From Paramecium primaurelia (Eukaryota > Ciliophora > Oligohymenophorea > Peniculida > Parameciidae), in assembly GCA_905182975.1 (NCBI GenBank), contig CAJJDM010000022.1, positions 466,362 to 530,361 on the forward strand: a stretch of 64,000 bases of DNA, given 5' to 3'. Each line of letters opens with the position of its first letter. Position 1 is the first letter of the stretch. The notes under the pieces were generated by a model that worked only from the letters and a program-made list of their open reading frames with translations, made no database searches and was not told where the DNA came from. A program made the position numbers and the translations under genes. Shown here one piece after another: positions 13,643 through 25,414 of this stretch.

Positions 13643-13692
13643 ATAATAATAAATTATATTAAGACTTATTAATTGATTAAATAAAATAACAA

Positions 13693-13878
13693 ATGAATTA
13701 AGAACAAGACTAACATTAGCCAAATTAGTAATATAAAAATCCATTAGAAGAACAATTGCATTACAAAACTTATTCTAGATTAATGAGTGTTTGTTTTGCC
13801 TTTTTTATATTCTTAGGAATATTGTAAACATATCATATATTCAAAACTAAAAGAGAAAGAGTATTGACATTTTTATGA
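13693..13878 (+). CDS. 61-residue single-pass membrane microprotein
   Basis: Frame from ATG 13693 to TGA 13876, no intron. Residues 1-27 are polar and Gln/Asn-rich; residues about 28-48 form one strong membrane helix (RLMSVCFAFFIFLGILQTY); the tail is basic (KTKRERVL), so the C-terminus would face the cytosol or matrix by the positive-inside rule. Size and layout recall small subunits of respiratory complexes or other membrane assemblies, but no family is recognised. The minus-strand frame of the neighbouring channel gene stays open across this region, so the two cannot both be coding here. Confidence 0.5.
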
Positions 13879-14159
13879 AAATTTTTCATGTTAACAATTT
13901 ACATATATATTTTTCAAATTGATTTCTTGTATTACAAAATAATAAAATGCTTTTTTTTATAAATTAAACAATATAATTTTATTTATAATTTTTATATTGT
14001 GATTTTTCATATCTTTGAAAATTTATTACTTTTATTTATAATTTTACCTATTTTTAATGCAACACTTTAATTAATAGTAAGTTTACTTTTTTATTCTTTG
14101 CTACTTCTTTAATTTCTCTTCATTCTTATATAAAATAAAGAATATAATATACTTAAAAA

Positions 14160-16492
14160 GCACAATAATTATATTATATTCAGGGTAGTAAGTATCAAAA
14201 TCTTAAATTCTATCTAAATCAACTTTATAGATATCCTCTATACATATATTCTTGTCATATTAAATATATACCTCATTAGCTAAATTTAAAAATTCAGTGA
14301 CAGTAGGCAAACTTGGATTTTATAGTTTAACTATAGGACTTGGATTACTTGATAGAGTAGGTATGATTTTCAAAGAATTACCCTTATTCAGTAAGTTTGA
14401 TATTTTCATATCAAAAATATTCTTAGATTAAAGTTTTTATTATTTTGATTATGAAGTTGGTGACATCATTTCTTGATATGGTAATTCTTTCTATCCACTT
14501 TATTTCATATTCTCATTACATAAATCATATAATAATAAATTGCTTGAATCTCCATGAAATTTTGATTCTCTTTTATCTAAATTTTATTCTAATTCACTAG
14601 ATGATTACTAATTAAATTCAGAGGAAATTTCATCATTTGAAACATGATTTATTTACATTTAAAATAATTTCTTAAAATGATTTCGAAATTAATCTTAATT
14701 TCGTTTTCTTCTTCTATTATCTATTAGATATTAATTATTTATTACATGATATTCTAGATTAATCTGGAGAATAAAGATATTAATCAAAAAAATCAATATT
14801 CTTTTTTATTAGATGTAGTTTTGGGCAATTGTTTATTATATGTGTCTTATCTTAACAATATAGACAAACTGAATCTATTATTTAATAATTATTATTAAAT
14901 AAAACTTAATCCTTAATAAAAGTAGCTATTTCCTATTATTATCATAATTATTATACCAAATCTTATACATTTGATGAAATTATTTTTAGAAATTTATCTC
15001 TACTTAATTTATAAAGGAGGCAATAATCTAAACATGTTATCAAATTCTTATTCTCTTAACCAGTAAAGAAAGAATATTAACCAAAACATTGGCCACCAAA
15101 AATTTGATGATATTCTGGTAATGTGTCTGTAAGACCATATGCAACTTTACCTTAATTTAGAAGATATATATTATATTAGTCACCATATTGATTACAAATT
15201 AATTTATCATTTACTTTAAGTATAACTGGAGTAAGATTTTAAGCTATCTATTGTCTAGTTGATTTTGAAAATTTAGAAAATATAGAAAACTAATTTACAA
15301 AATTTATTAACTTTTGTTCCTTAAATTCTTAAAATATTTATTCTTTTTCTAAACATTATTCAAAATTATTTTCAATAATTTATGAATTTTTATCCCTTGA
15401 AAAAATTTAATCTAACTTTAAAGAAATTTACTATTTTAATGTTTAAGAAATTTTCTATTGATGCAAGAATCTTTAGAGCAGTTTCAGATCTTTAGTTTTT
15501 TTGTATTCTTAAAAATAGTCAAGAGAATCTAAAATTATTAGCTTTAACAATAATATTTTATAAAATAAAAGGATTATTATTGTACTCATATTGAAAACTC
15601 GATATAATAATTTATCATCTTCTAAATTAAATTTTGCATTTCCTAATTAAAGAATGTAGTTAATATATATCTCTAAGTAATCGAAAAATATTTATTCAAC
15701 TTCTTTGACTTCTTAATTTATTATATATTCTTATCTTAAATTGATACAAGTAAAAAAGTGACATATAAGTAAGATTTATATAATCTAAATATTTAAATCA
15801 CTTAATTCATAATATAATCGTTTATTATATGTACAAATTATCTTTCTACAAATTATAAATTTAATTAGTATCAAACAAATTGTCTTAATAGTTTCATCAT
15901 CTGCAAAAATTAACACAGTAAGGATAGATATTGAAGATATATCCATTAATATTGTTTATGAATTTAAAATGAGTTTAAGAAATTATTTATTATAATTTAA
16001 CTATTCTTCTTAATATCGTTATGATGTATATTTATAAATCTAATCCAAAATACATAGAACAATCATTGTAATATACAAATATTTCTAGTAAACATTTGAT
16101 TAGTATATGTATTCAATTGGACTAACAATTAAGAGTAAACTACAAAACAAAAGTATAATAGAATCCCAAATTATATTTAATATTGGATAAAGTGAATTCT
16201 TATAAACTTTTTTTCCAGTGTTTAAAGGAGAAAATAATAATGAATTAATAATTTTTTATTATTTGCTTCCTATAGCGAGATGTTATTTTAATTTGTTAAT
16301 AAATATAATAACCTTTTATTATGTATTCATTTCTGTAATATTGATTTTTACATTTGTTTATTACTTTTGATTTCGAAATTTCCAACTGATTCCTTTAGAT
16401 TCCTTATGAGCTTTTAAATCAAAAACTTCAAATGCAGGTATCTTATCTTCTTCTACTTAATAGGATGGTTGTCTGGGATGAGTAATTTTCAT
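14160..16492 (-). CDS. Channel-like membrane protein with cyclic-nucleotide-binding domain and CCHC knuckle; 3' end unresolved
   Basis: Starts at ATG 16492. Required introns: 14933-14956 and 14721-14745. About six hydrophobic helices (for example LNIIWDSIILLFCSLLLIVS) precede a linker and a cyclic-nucleotide-binding fold with IFGGQCFGQYSFFTGQE, where a Gly-Gln replaces the usual Gly-Glu of the phosphate cassette. Just behind it lies CLYCQDKTHIINNC, an exact CX2CX4HX4C knuckle. The pore segment has no GYG/GFG filter. The C-terminus matches that of the gene at 25415 up to YYPEYNI; no TGA follows soon in frame, so I place the end near 14160 provisionally. A missed intron or a sequence error is likely there. 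Confidence 0.7.
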
Positions 16493-17516
16493 TTTTTTTC
16501 CAACTTGAAATGTATTTTCTTTCTAATCGTTATTTATCCTTGACTTTAGAAATTAAAATACATTATACTTCCATCAGAAGGACTAAGAATTAAAAATTCA
16601 TTTTTCATTTCATCTTATATCATTTATTTTTAAATAATAAATAAATAATTGTATGATGCTCAATGGTTAATTTTAATTTTTAAACTTCTTAAGAACTGAA
16701 TTAATGAATATTTGAACTGAATCATAATAATTACTAGAGATTATTTTTATTTATCAAAGTTAAGATTTTATAATTTTAAAGTGAATTATGTATTAAATTG
16801 AGTGATATAAAAAATTAACGATAAAAAACTTCCTTGATTAAGAAATCAAAATTATAGTATTTAGACTTGATTATAAAAATAATTGGTTAATAAAAATTCA
16901 ATATTATCCAATGATCTAATACTACATAATGAATATTAGAATGTACTTTTCTTAGAATTAAAAAAAATAAAATCAAGATTGTTAAGTATCAGACATCAAT
17001 AAGCATATAGATTATATTAAGCTAACAATTTATTAAATAATTATATTAGCATTTAAATTGAAACTAAAAGACTAAATATCAATTGTATCAAAATAATTTA
17101 GATATCTAAATAGTTATTTAAAATTCTATGTATAAATATAAAATATTCAATTTTTGAAAAAGTAAATGTACACCCAAAAAAATTATAATGTTACACTAAC
17201 ATAGAGCAAAACTCTAGATTTATCCTGTTATCTATAAACAATTATTAAAAGCCACAACATTATTCGAATAAATTCAACAAATACTCTGCATAATTTATAG
17301 AAGTTTGTATAGCATAATAAATGTAAAATTTCAACAAAAAACATGCAGAGAATATCCAAGATCATTATTCGAAAGTATGGCAATTTTTAGATTATAGTAG
17401 TTGTCTTATCAATAACATACAAAATAAGGCCAATAAATAGGTTTAGTCTAAGTAAATGTATATCCAAAAATAAAGGGTAAGAGCTAATTAAAGTTAAAAA
17501 AAGAGAACAAACATTA
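16493..17516. other. About 1 kb without a confident gene
   Basis: Unusually long for this window. The 16493-17150 part is plain AT-rich DNA. The 17160-17470 part has somewhat higher GC, a 20-nt near-repeat (17161-17180 and 17451-17470, 18 of 20 matching), an 11-nt direct repeat (17258-17268 and 17363-17373) and an 8-bp inverted repeat (17284-17291 with 17343-17350). It could hold a non-coding RNA or a decayed element. Confidence 0.45.
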
Positions 17517-17756
17517 TCATTCTTCATCAATGGCCATACTTTCTTTAATCTCATATATGCTATCCCACTCATTATAGTTTAAGTTTAATGGAGGTATAAT
17601 ATGAAAGAACTTTTATAGTTAATTATTTCCTTACATAAGTATTAAGAAATAAATTGATAAACTATGTTTCAGTCCTACATAACAAACAGAATCAAAATGA
17701 TGATAATCTTAGTTTGCAAGCAATTTTTCAATTGCCTCATAAATTTGAATTATCAT
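17517..17756 (-). CDS. 79-residue protein of unknown function
   Basis: Intronless frame from ATG 17756 to TGA 17517. The start MIIQIYEAIEKLLANQDYHH and the acidic end YEIKESMAIDEE look like a real, soluble protein with natural composition. A competing hydrophobic frame overlaps it on the same strand (17147-17572) and is rejected below. No family recognised. Confidence 0.45.
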
Positions 17757-17925
17757 TAAAATATTAATTGTATTTATTTTTTTTATGATAAATATACAAC
17801 CAATATATTCAATTATTTAATACATCTTTCTAATAATATTAAAAGTATATAAGTCTTGAGCCTATATTTCATTAAAACTTAAAATTAATTGACAAATCCG
17901 TATATATTAAAAATAATTATTAGAT

Positions 17926-18279
17926 TCACTACAACTGAGTTGTTTATTATATTTCCTCCTTAGTTCTTCTTTTTCTCTTTTATTTAACTTAAATGGCTTC
18001 TTTTTTTGCAATATCTTTCCTTATTCTAATAACATTATCTTATTTATTGAGTAACACATTCCAATTTGTTAGAGGATCCTCTTCTTAAATAACCAAAGAA
18101 TCAAAATAGGATTCATTACATTTGATTCCTAAATTTTACGATAAACTTAATATAGTTCATTTTTACTTTTAAAGTACACTCTTAAACATATTCTTTTCTC
18201 TTATCATCTTTTATTTTAATTTAGTGTAAGTGGTTTCTAATTTTATGATATATGTAATCAAATTTGTTTAATCACTCAT
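17926..18279 (-). CDS. 110-residue basic helical protein of unknown function
   Basis: ATG 18279 to TGA 17926, with one 21-nt in-frame intron (GTAAAAATG...TTAAG) that removes the only internal TGA. The C-terminal third is a Lys/Arg-rich helix (IRIRKDIAKKEAIQVKQKRK) of nuclear-signal or RNA-binding type. Divergent from the next plus-strand gene, with 83 bp between start codons. Function unknown. Confidence 0.55.
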
Positions 18280-18362
18280 TTTTATTTTTTATAATAAAAT
18301 TAAACAAAAAATAGAAGACCAAAATTTGCAAGGTAATTTTTTCTATAATATATTTTTCAATT

Positions 18363-19565
18363 ATGAATTTGAATCGAATTCCTTTAGCCCCTTTAACACC
18401 TATGCAAGTATAATAACTTGCTCGTTTGCCTAAAGTACAAAATAATCAAAATTAATTAACTTGTCCCAATACTATTAAAAATAACTTAGAATATAGTAAA
18501 TGTTCATCAACAAACTATTAATTTAAAATTTATAAGAAAATTGTCTTAGAACTTCTTAATTCTATGTAAATAAAACCATTCTTAGAATTTATATATGGCT
18601 TACACTTTGAATTTAAGACTCTTTTTCATATTCATATTTGTCCAACTTAAAGCCTCATAAACTTTTTAAACCTCCATTATGATATTAAATAGCTTTATAA
18701 AGTTTATGATAGTATCTATAAATAAAATGTTACAAAAATCAAGATTTATTTGAATATCTCAGAAATCGATCTAATATTATAATTATTGAGGTCCATAGTT
18801 AAATAAATGCCTCATATTAGTAGAATAAGAGAGGTTTTAAAGAATTAAACAGTAAGAGATCTTATAAGTATTAAAAACACATAAATTGAAGATCCTAAAT
18901 TAAATTAAATAATAACTATGATTTAATATATATTTAACTCTTCACTCACTAAAATTAATAGTTAAATCATAGTTAAGAAGGAACTATAGGAAAATATACA
19001 AAAAGATCAATCTTTTGAACATATTCAAAGTAATGTTCAGTAAGTAATTATATCCTTGTTTTTATAATATTGTTTGTAAAGTAAAATAATACTTCCAGAA
19101 ATAATATATTCAATAGTATTGTCAAACACAAATTCTAAGAATTTAACCTTGGATCCAAGTTTTGTTAACGATATTCCAGATTCGAAATAATATGATGAAT
19201 TTAAAGAGAAGATTAAATATAGAAAATACTAAAGGATTTCTAATTTATAAGGACTTATTGAATATGAAGATCATATAATCTCAGAATTTTAAATCTCTTA
19301 TCCAATGAAAAATTTAGAAAATGATTTATTATAAACTATAAACTTAGTCCTTGAAAATTATTAATTAATACTAGATAGATTAATTAGAATATTTTCAAGT
19401 AAAAGAATTGGTACAACACTTCAAATCTTGGGTTCTAATTCACTAAGTTAAATTGGAATGAAAATATTTAATACTATTCTTGACATTGAAAAAGCTTTGA
19501 AAAAAAGGGAAACTATTTAAAAAAAGAGAATCCCTAAAATTAAGTTGAAAATATAAAAAATTTGA
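18363..19565 (+). CDS. 400-residue helical protein of unknown function
   Basis: A single frame from ATG 18363 to TGA 19563. A 24-nt in-frame intron (GTATTGTC...TCTAAG near 19117) is possible. The protein is mainly helical and polar; the N-terminus is MNLNRIPLAPLTPMQV, the C-terminus very basic (KKRETIQKKRIPKIKLKIQK). A central amphipathic stretch (LRSIVKQMPHISRIREVLKN) may pack as coil. No catalytic motif or membrane helix. The stop lies only 33 bp from the convergent stop of the SANT gene. Confidence 0.6.
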
Positions 19566-19598
19566 TATGAAAAAATATAATAGATTATATTATAATAT

Positions 19599-21007
19599 TC
19601 ATCCTTTTAATTCAGGTAAAGAGCTAATTGCATTTTTCCAAACTTCATACGGTGTCTGCACTTTCTATTGTTATTGTTATTATTATTATTATTATTATTA
19701 TGATTATTATTATTATGATTATTGTGATTATTATTGTGATTATTATTATTATTGTTATTGTTATTACTATTATTATTGTTATTAAATTTAGTTTGCTTAT
19801 TGCAATTAGATAGAAAATTAAGTATTGTAGCCTCCTAATCTACTGAATTCAAAATTGGATTTACAGAAACTATTTGAATACTCACATGATAAATTAAAGA
19901 ATTTATCATATGTTGGTAATTCTTCTTTTTAAATTTGCTTAATTACTGAAAAAATTTACTTTTAATTATATTTTTTTTCTTTCTGAATTCCATAATTATT
20001 CATAATGGCTTGGATATTATTCTGGGATATTGTGTTTTTTTCTTTTTTTTAATAATTAATCAGCTTTATTTAATTCACTAAATATTAGCAGGATTTTATT
20101 ACTTATTTAAAAAATCAGAACTTCTTGATGTTACAAAGAATTTATGAATGAGTTGACATTTGTCTTTTCCAAACCATTAAATTCCTTTTATAAATTATGA
20201 TACTTCTTTTTAATTTAAATATTCATATTAACTTAGTTTCCATGTTTTAATTTTGTTCATTTAAGCATTACTACAAATTGAGTTTTTATATTTATTTTTA
20301 ATTTGTTTCAGTGTTTTTTCCCACAAAAATTCCTTTTGAATTGCCTCCAATTTTTTACTTCCATGTTTTTATAAACCCTAGAATAATAAGTCTTCATCAA
20401 CTGGTGTAAATTTACACCTAACCTTGCTGATTTGATATTGCTATGGCAAATAACTAATTTAAATAAGAGGAATATATTTCTTTAAGATAAGTATTTTATC
20501 ATCAAAGTTCTTGTTAATATTTTCCAATATTGTTTTAAACTATTTTAATAGAGGCAATTAAAAAGAACTTTATAAAGGAGAGACTTCTATAGTTAGAGGA
20601 TTGTCATTAAATTAAGACAAATCAATACTGTATAACTATGCATGATCTTGCTTTTCTAACTACTCTAGCATCAATATTGTTTTTTATCTTAAGGCTTCAG
20701 ATTTACAAAACAAGGCATTTTAAATCAATAATTATACTAAGATTTCATATTAAGCGAAAATTTAGATGATTTAATGACTTTGCACAAGAGTCTAGTTTAA
20801 TAAAGAAATATACAAACTTTACATCCTGATTAGGTAGGATTGTCTAGTACTTTTATTAACAATATTATAATGTCTTTAAGTACTCTGGCTACATCCAATT
20901 AATTTATTTAATTATATAATTTATATAAATAAATTGCTTTGATGGAACAATTATTTTTTTAAATGATTTTATCGCATTTCATTTATACTAAAAGTATTTT
21001 TGTGCAT
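19599..21007 (-). CDS. SANT/Myb-like protein with poly-glutamine tract
   Basis: 453-residue model (ATG 21007; introns of 25 nt inside 20070-20110 and 22 nt near 19941-19962). A SANT/Myb-like unit is clear: FTPVDEDLLFQGLQKHGSKK followed by LEAIQKEFLWEKTLKQIKNK, then a second weaker unit with GIQWFGKDKCQLIHKFF, as in GON4L-type chromatin proteins. Near the C-terminus, codons 19665-19784 encode 36 Gln and 4 Ser in 40 positions. The frame remains open upstream of 21007 without another ATG, so the N-terminus is uncertain (20977 and 20671 are alternatives). Likely a nuclear, chromatin-linked protein by family; target unknown. Confidence 0.7.
19665..19784 (-). repeat. TAA-rich trinucleotide repeat encoding poly-Gln
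   Basis: Forty consecutive codons on the minus strand: 27 TAA, 7 CAA and 2 TAG (all Gln) interrupted by 4 TCA (Ser). On the plus strand it appears as a TTA/ATT microsatellite. In the standard code it would read as a block of stops. Confidence 0.9.
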
Positions 21008-21196
21008 TAAGATTCTGTTAGAAAAGTGATAAGAATATTCAATTTTTAAAATTATTTTCAATTTTTGATAGTCTAATTCTAAGCTTTGACACAGAAAGTA
21101 GTAAGATTATTAAGTACTTTAATATATTATTAAAATCAGATCATAAATCTAATTACAATTCTATTTTTTTTATTATTTTTAAGATTTGAGATAAAA

Positions 21197-22267
21197 ATGG
21201 AATTCAATTGTATTATTGAAAGGGAATCGTTTTAATTAAACGTAAAGGATAGATCATTATAAATTTCAAATAAGTCAAACTAGTACTCATTTGATCTTTC
21301 GTTGAAGATTCTAATCACCTGGTTATTTCGTGAAAATGAAATTAATGGGTTTCTATTAGAAAATCTTGTTGTGGAAGGAGATGGTTTAAATATGAAAAAA
21401 CTTAAATAATTTCTAAGTGGTAAAATTACATTTTCAGGGATTTAAATCTTCTATTTCTTTCATGGAGAGATAAATGTCAATATAAATAAGGCCACAAAAG
21501 TATATATATAAAATTAAAAAGGTTTGTACTCTTATCAATAGACAAACGAAATTAAAATTCTCTTGTAAATGTTTTAAGAAAAGTGTATTAGGAATTGAGA
21601 AAATTCATAAAGAGATTGAAATTATATAGAAAGCTTCAAAACATGGATTTGCCCCTAAAATTTATGAATGTTTTGAATCAAATAATTGCATATATCTGAT
21701 TATGGAAAATCTGGAAAGAATATAAGATTAAGAATTTATGGATGATGATATAAGAGTATTTCTATATGTAAATTACTTATATTAATTTAGAATTTGATTT
21801 AAACAATTACTTCTCTTCATAAAGAAAATATTGTTCATAAGAGCATAAAGATGTCACACATTTTGTTTAGCGAAGATAATAAGTTAAAATTGGTTGGATT
21901 TGGACAAGCTAATGACACAAATATTCAAAATAATGAGTTTAGACTGGATATTTTTAAAATAGGGATGATTATGTATAAATTGTAAAGATTTTATTTATAA
22001 AATAGCTACTAAAAATAGAATTTTCAAATTGATTAACTTCCTGTTATTCCAGATGAGGGAAATTAACTAATATAATCTTTATTGGACTGGAGAAATGATT
22101 CACCCTTTTAATTGAATTTGTTGTTAAACCACTCTTACTTTAAATTGTTAAAAAATGAAGGAATAAAATTCTGTATAAATATTTTTTCTAATATAGAAAT
22201 TTAATGTATGAGCCCAAAATTCAAAACATAGGTTTATTAAAATGAGGATGATGAATCAAATTTTTGA
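21197..22267 (+). CDS. Protein kinase-like protein, predicted pseudokinase
   Basis: 341 residues; introns at 21500-21521 and 21768-21790. The first 100 residues (IERESFQLNVKDRSLQ and onward) resemble the N-terminal extension common in ciliate kinases. The kinase fold follows: KFSCKCFKK supplies the beta-3 Lys, IYLIMENL the hinge, ITSLHKENIVHKSIK helix E and the catalytic loop. The loop reads HKS where active kinases have HRD, and DFG is replaced by GFG (LVGFGQAN). Both catalytic Asp residues are therefore missing. The C-lobe is short. A pseudokinase scaffold is the likely role. Divergent from the SANT gene, with 189 bp between starts. Confidence 0.8.
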
Positions 22268-22622
22268 TAACTATATTTAGAACTTTATAAGTTTTTAATA
22301 AATTTGAAAAATTTTCTTCTATTTATTTTATTATAAAAAGAATTTGTCCAAGTTATATATTATAGAAGTACAATTATGTGAAAAACTACTGTTGAATTTT
22401 AAATTAAAAAATATTCTTTATTTTCTAAATATAAGAGATTTCTTGATATTTCTAAATTTTCTATTGATATTAAAGATTATTATTAATTAAATTAACCAAA
22501 AAGAATTTAAATCATTTTAATTATTTTTTAATATAGATCAAAATAAAAGTATTAATTGAAAATGGATATGAATAATGAATCAATGAAAAATGAAAATAAA
22601 ATATTTTATAATATAAAATAAA
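22268..22622. other. Convergent AT-rich spacer
   Basis: Between two convergent stops; no gene, repeat or RNA signal seen. Confidence 0.55.
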
Positions 22623-23449
22623 TCATAATGATTTATAAAACTCAATTAATTATTATAGATTACCAAATAATCTAGTTGAAAATGTTCTTTTAGTTTTTTG
22701 TTTAACTCTTTCTAATACAGGACCATAATCCATAATTGTTGTTTCTGGTCTTCTTTTCTTAAGTGCTATCCATTCATTAAATAGATCTGAGAGTAATAAT
22801 TAATGTAATTTCTTCCAAAAATTCTCTTCCTTTAATAGAAATCTGCAAAAATTTTTAAGTGCTACTCTATCTGCAATTTCCTATACATTAATTTGAATTA
22901 TACCTTTCTATCTCTTTCATCAAGTTATTCTTATAAATGAAAATATCGCTTAATAAAGAAAGTGATATTGATAGAAGAAGCTGCAAAATAAAAGTCATTT
23001 GATGATTTACACATTTCTTTAACCATAGTTTCTTTGTAATCACTCACAAAATTGATAATATCATCTAATGATTATACTCCACCTCCTCTAAAATCTGTAG
23101 TTGGATCAGCCTATTAAAACCCAAACTCTGTCCATTTTTAATTTCTAATCTCCTCCAAATCATTTTCTGTTAATAAATACCATAAACCCTTTATTCTTTT
23201 AACACAATTTTCATCTTCATGAGAATATAAAGGATATAATTCAACTCTTAGATTCCACCATTCTTTAATTTCTTAATTTGACAAATTATAAGTTTCATCA
23301 AAACAAGATGATAAGTACTTTTCTTTAAATTCCTTATTTTTTGCATGAGTAAGTGGCTCATGAGCCATTTATATTTCAGTCCATGGGTGACTTTTTGGTT
23401 GATGTATAAGAACTATAGTTTGATCCTATTGTTATATTTCTTAATTCAT
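22623..23449 (-). CDS. ELMO/CED-12 domain protein
   Basis: 267 residues, one 23-nt intron at 22881-22903. The ELMO core is clear: WTEFGFQQADPTTDFRGGG followed by VQSLDDIINFV, then the conserved C-terminal helices with FWKKLHQLLLSDLFNEW. The family includes ELMOD proteins that act as GAPs for Arf/Arl GTPases; the GAP Arg is offered by the DFRGGG loop. Short proteins with the ELMO domain alone, as here, are ELMOD-type, in contrast to the large DOCK partner ELMO1-3. Complete by length. Regulation not visible. Confidence 0.88.
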
Positions 23450-23743
23450 TTTAAAAATATTTTCTTTTCTTACATTCTTAAAATTAATTAAGAAATAATA
23501 AATACAAAATCTTCATATAATTTATGATAGAAGACAATCTTTATCAATTATTATATTAAAACCAGACATTATAATTATATATAGAGAATGCTTTTGATAT
23601 TAATATAGATAATTAACCTACTAAAAAAAGGGAAAATAGCACCAATTATTTACTCTTGATTGAAATAAATATAACTATACAATAAAGACAATTGAATATA
23701 TGAATAATAATATATTTTTAGATTGTATAACTTTATATTTGAA

Positions 23744-25324
23744 TCATTTTAATTGATTCAATACCTAATCGAATGTAGGCAATCTATTGGCTAATCCTCC
23801 TTCAGCTACTAAAGTAGGTCTATTCTTCAATAAATCAACAACAGCTTTGTTTATTTAATCTGATGTAACTGCATCAATATAGGTGGCATAATCATTGATT
23901 TTAATAGCATTGAATACTTTCAACTAAAGAATTAATTTATAATTTTACGCTTTTAGCAGCTTCTTCTAATCTGTCTGAAGTTCTTTCAAGAGCCAAATAC
24001 AATTAAGTCTTTAAAATATTTTTAGCTCTTGTTAATTCAGTGTTTGAAATAGGTCCTGTAAGAGCTTTCAATTCATTAACAACACTACTAAGTAATTCAG
24101 ATCCTTTATCTGCTGATCCGATAATTTTAACTCCAAATAATCCAGCATCAGAAAAAGTAAAATTCAAACTTTCAACAACATCAGCATATGAATTCTTGTT
24201 TAAGACTATATATATATTATGAAATGAATAAATACTGTTTCTTTATAATCTTGATTAAGCACTTCCTTATAATCCTAAAAGAGCATTGAGTACTTAGAAT
24301 ACTGCAGCTTATGAATTTGTCCAGTTGGTTGATGGGAATAATAATGCAATGGCAATTTCATTGTCATCAGTTAAATTTCTGACTTCTCCTCCAACATATT
24401 ATGTTTATGCTCTAACTTTAGAAGTTTAACCAGCAGGAATAAATCCAAGTGAATCTTAAACTAAACTAACAAATTCAGTATGATTATAGATTCCAGCACC
24501 AGCAACAATAATTTTAGATGGATTGATATTTTCCAATTAAAATTTCTAAATTGTATAAGCACTCAAATTTCCAATATTAGTTTTAAATCCTCTTAATGGC
24601 ATTCCTAAACCAGTCAAACCAAAAGCAGTCTTAAATATTGTTTCATTAAATCCTTCTCCACCTATAAATAAAATCTTAAATTAAATTACTTTTAATGATA
24701 TTTTCCAAATTATGTGTTCCATAATTTTTTTCAATAGCAGAATTTGCAGCTACTACTGATCTTGGTTCTAATGCACAATCAGATACGACTTTGAATACAT
24801 CTACTACATCATGTGCCAAACAATGTGCTTTGAAGTATGCACTTTCTTAATCATAATCCATTTCAAATTCACCTCCTGATTATTGAATAACACCACTAAA
24901 TAATATTAAATGCTATATTACTAGTTGATGGTTTCATTTGTATTTAAAACAGTCTTGTAATAAGTATTTTTGATAGACAATAATGATCCTGATGTTTCAT
25001 TTGTCTCATCTCTGGTACCAACATCCAAAAGAATACCAACATCTACTCTTGAAGGAGATGAAGCACTCTCTGTCATAACAGTGATGCCATTTGAGAGTTT
25101 TGTAACCTCATATCTTCTTTCCTATTCTCTGATCTCACTACCTTATTATCCTACTGCAGATTTAGGACAACCAGCAGCAAGTTTGTAAAGATCAGAAGAC
25201 TTATCATCTCTGTAAATTAAATCATGTAATTAGGCTCTCAAAGTAGAGAATTTGAATTAGGACTAAATAAAATCTTATTATTTCTTACCTTTGATGCAAT
25301 TCTTCCTGAAACTCTAAAAAGCAT
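23744..25324 (-). CDS. PMPCA: Mitochondrial processing peptidase alpha-like subunit (M16 family)
   Basis: 481 residues with five introns (25263-25288, 24896-24921, 24662-24689, 24206-24235, 23924-23948). The N-terminus MLFRVSGRIASK is a typical mitochondrial presequence. The M16 fold is seen in GITVMTESASSPSRVDVGIL, GGEFEMDYDQESAYF and the C-terminal half with LNALLGLQGSAQSRLQ and FSDAGLFGVKI. The HxxEH zinc motif is absent (RDETNETSGSL stands there), and a Gly-rich loop (GGEGFNETIFKTAFG) is present, both as expected for the non-catalytic, presequence-binding alpha subunit. A complex III core protein is the alternative. The 30-nt intron at 24206 is a multiple of three; removing it restores the family alignment. 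Confidence 0.85.
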
Positions 25325-25414
25325 GATATTTTATTTTAAAATAAATTTTGTATATGTTTGATATCAATAACATTATCAAATTATAGATATTAAACAAATA
25401 TTATTTAGGTCTTA

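Noticed and set aside
13635..14160. Extension of the channel gene beyond YYPEYNI on the minus strand
   Set aside because: The frame happens to stay open, but the paralogue at 25415 ends soon after this motif and the extension is low-complexity and antisense to the 61-residue frame.
17147..17572. Hydrophobic 141-codon frame on the minus strand
   Set aside because: Composition is that of AT-rich non-coding DNA read as Ile/Leu/Phe; it overlaps the more protein-like 79-residue frame, and frames of this length without TGA occur by chance here.
19567..19813. Plus-strand frames of poly-Tyr or poly-Ile over the triplet repeat
   Set aside because: They are the complement of the poly-Gln tract of the SANT gene, which has domain support.
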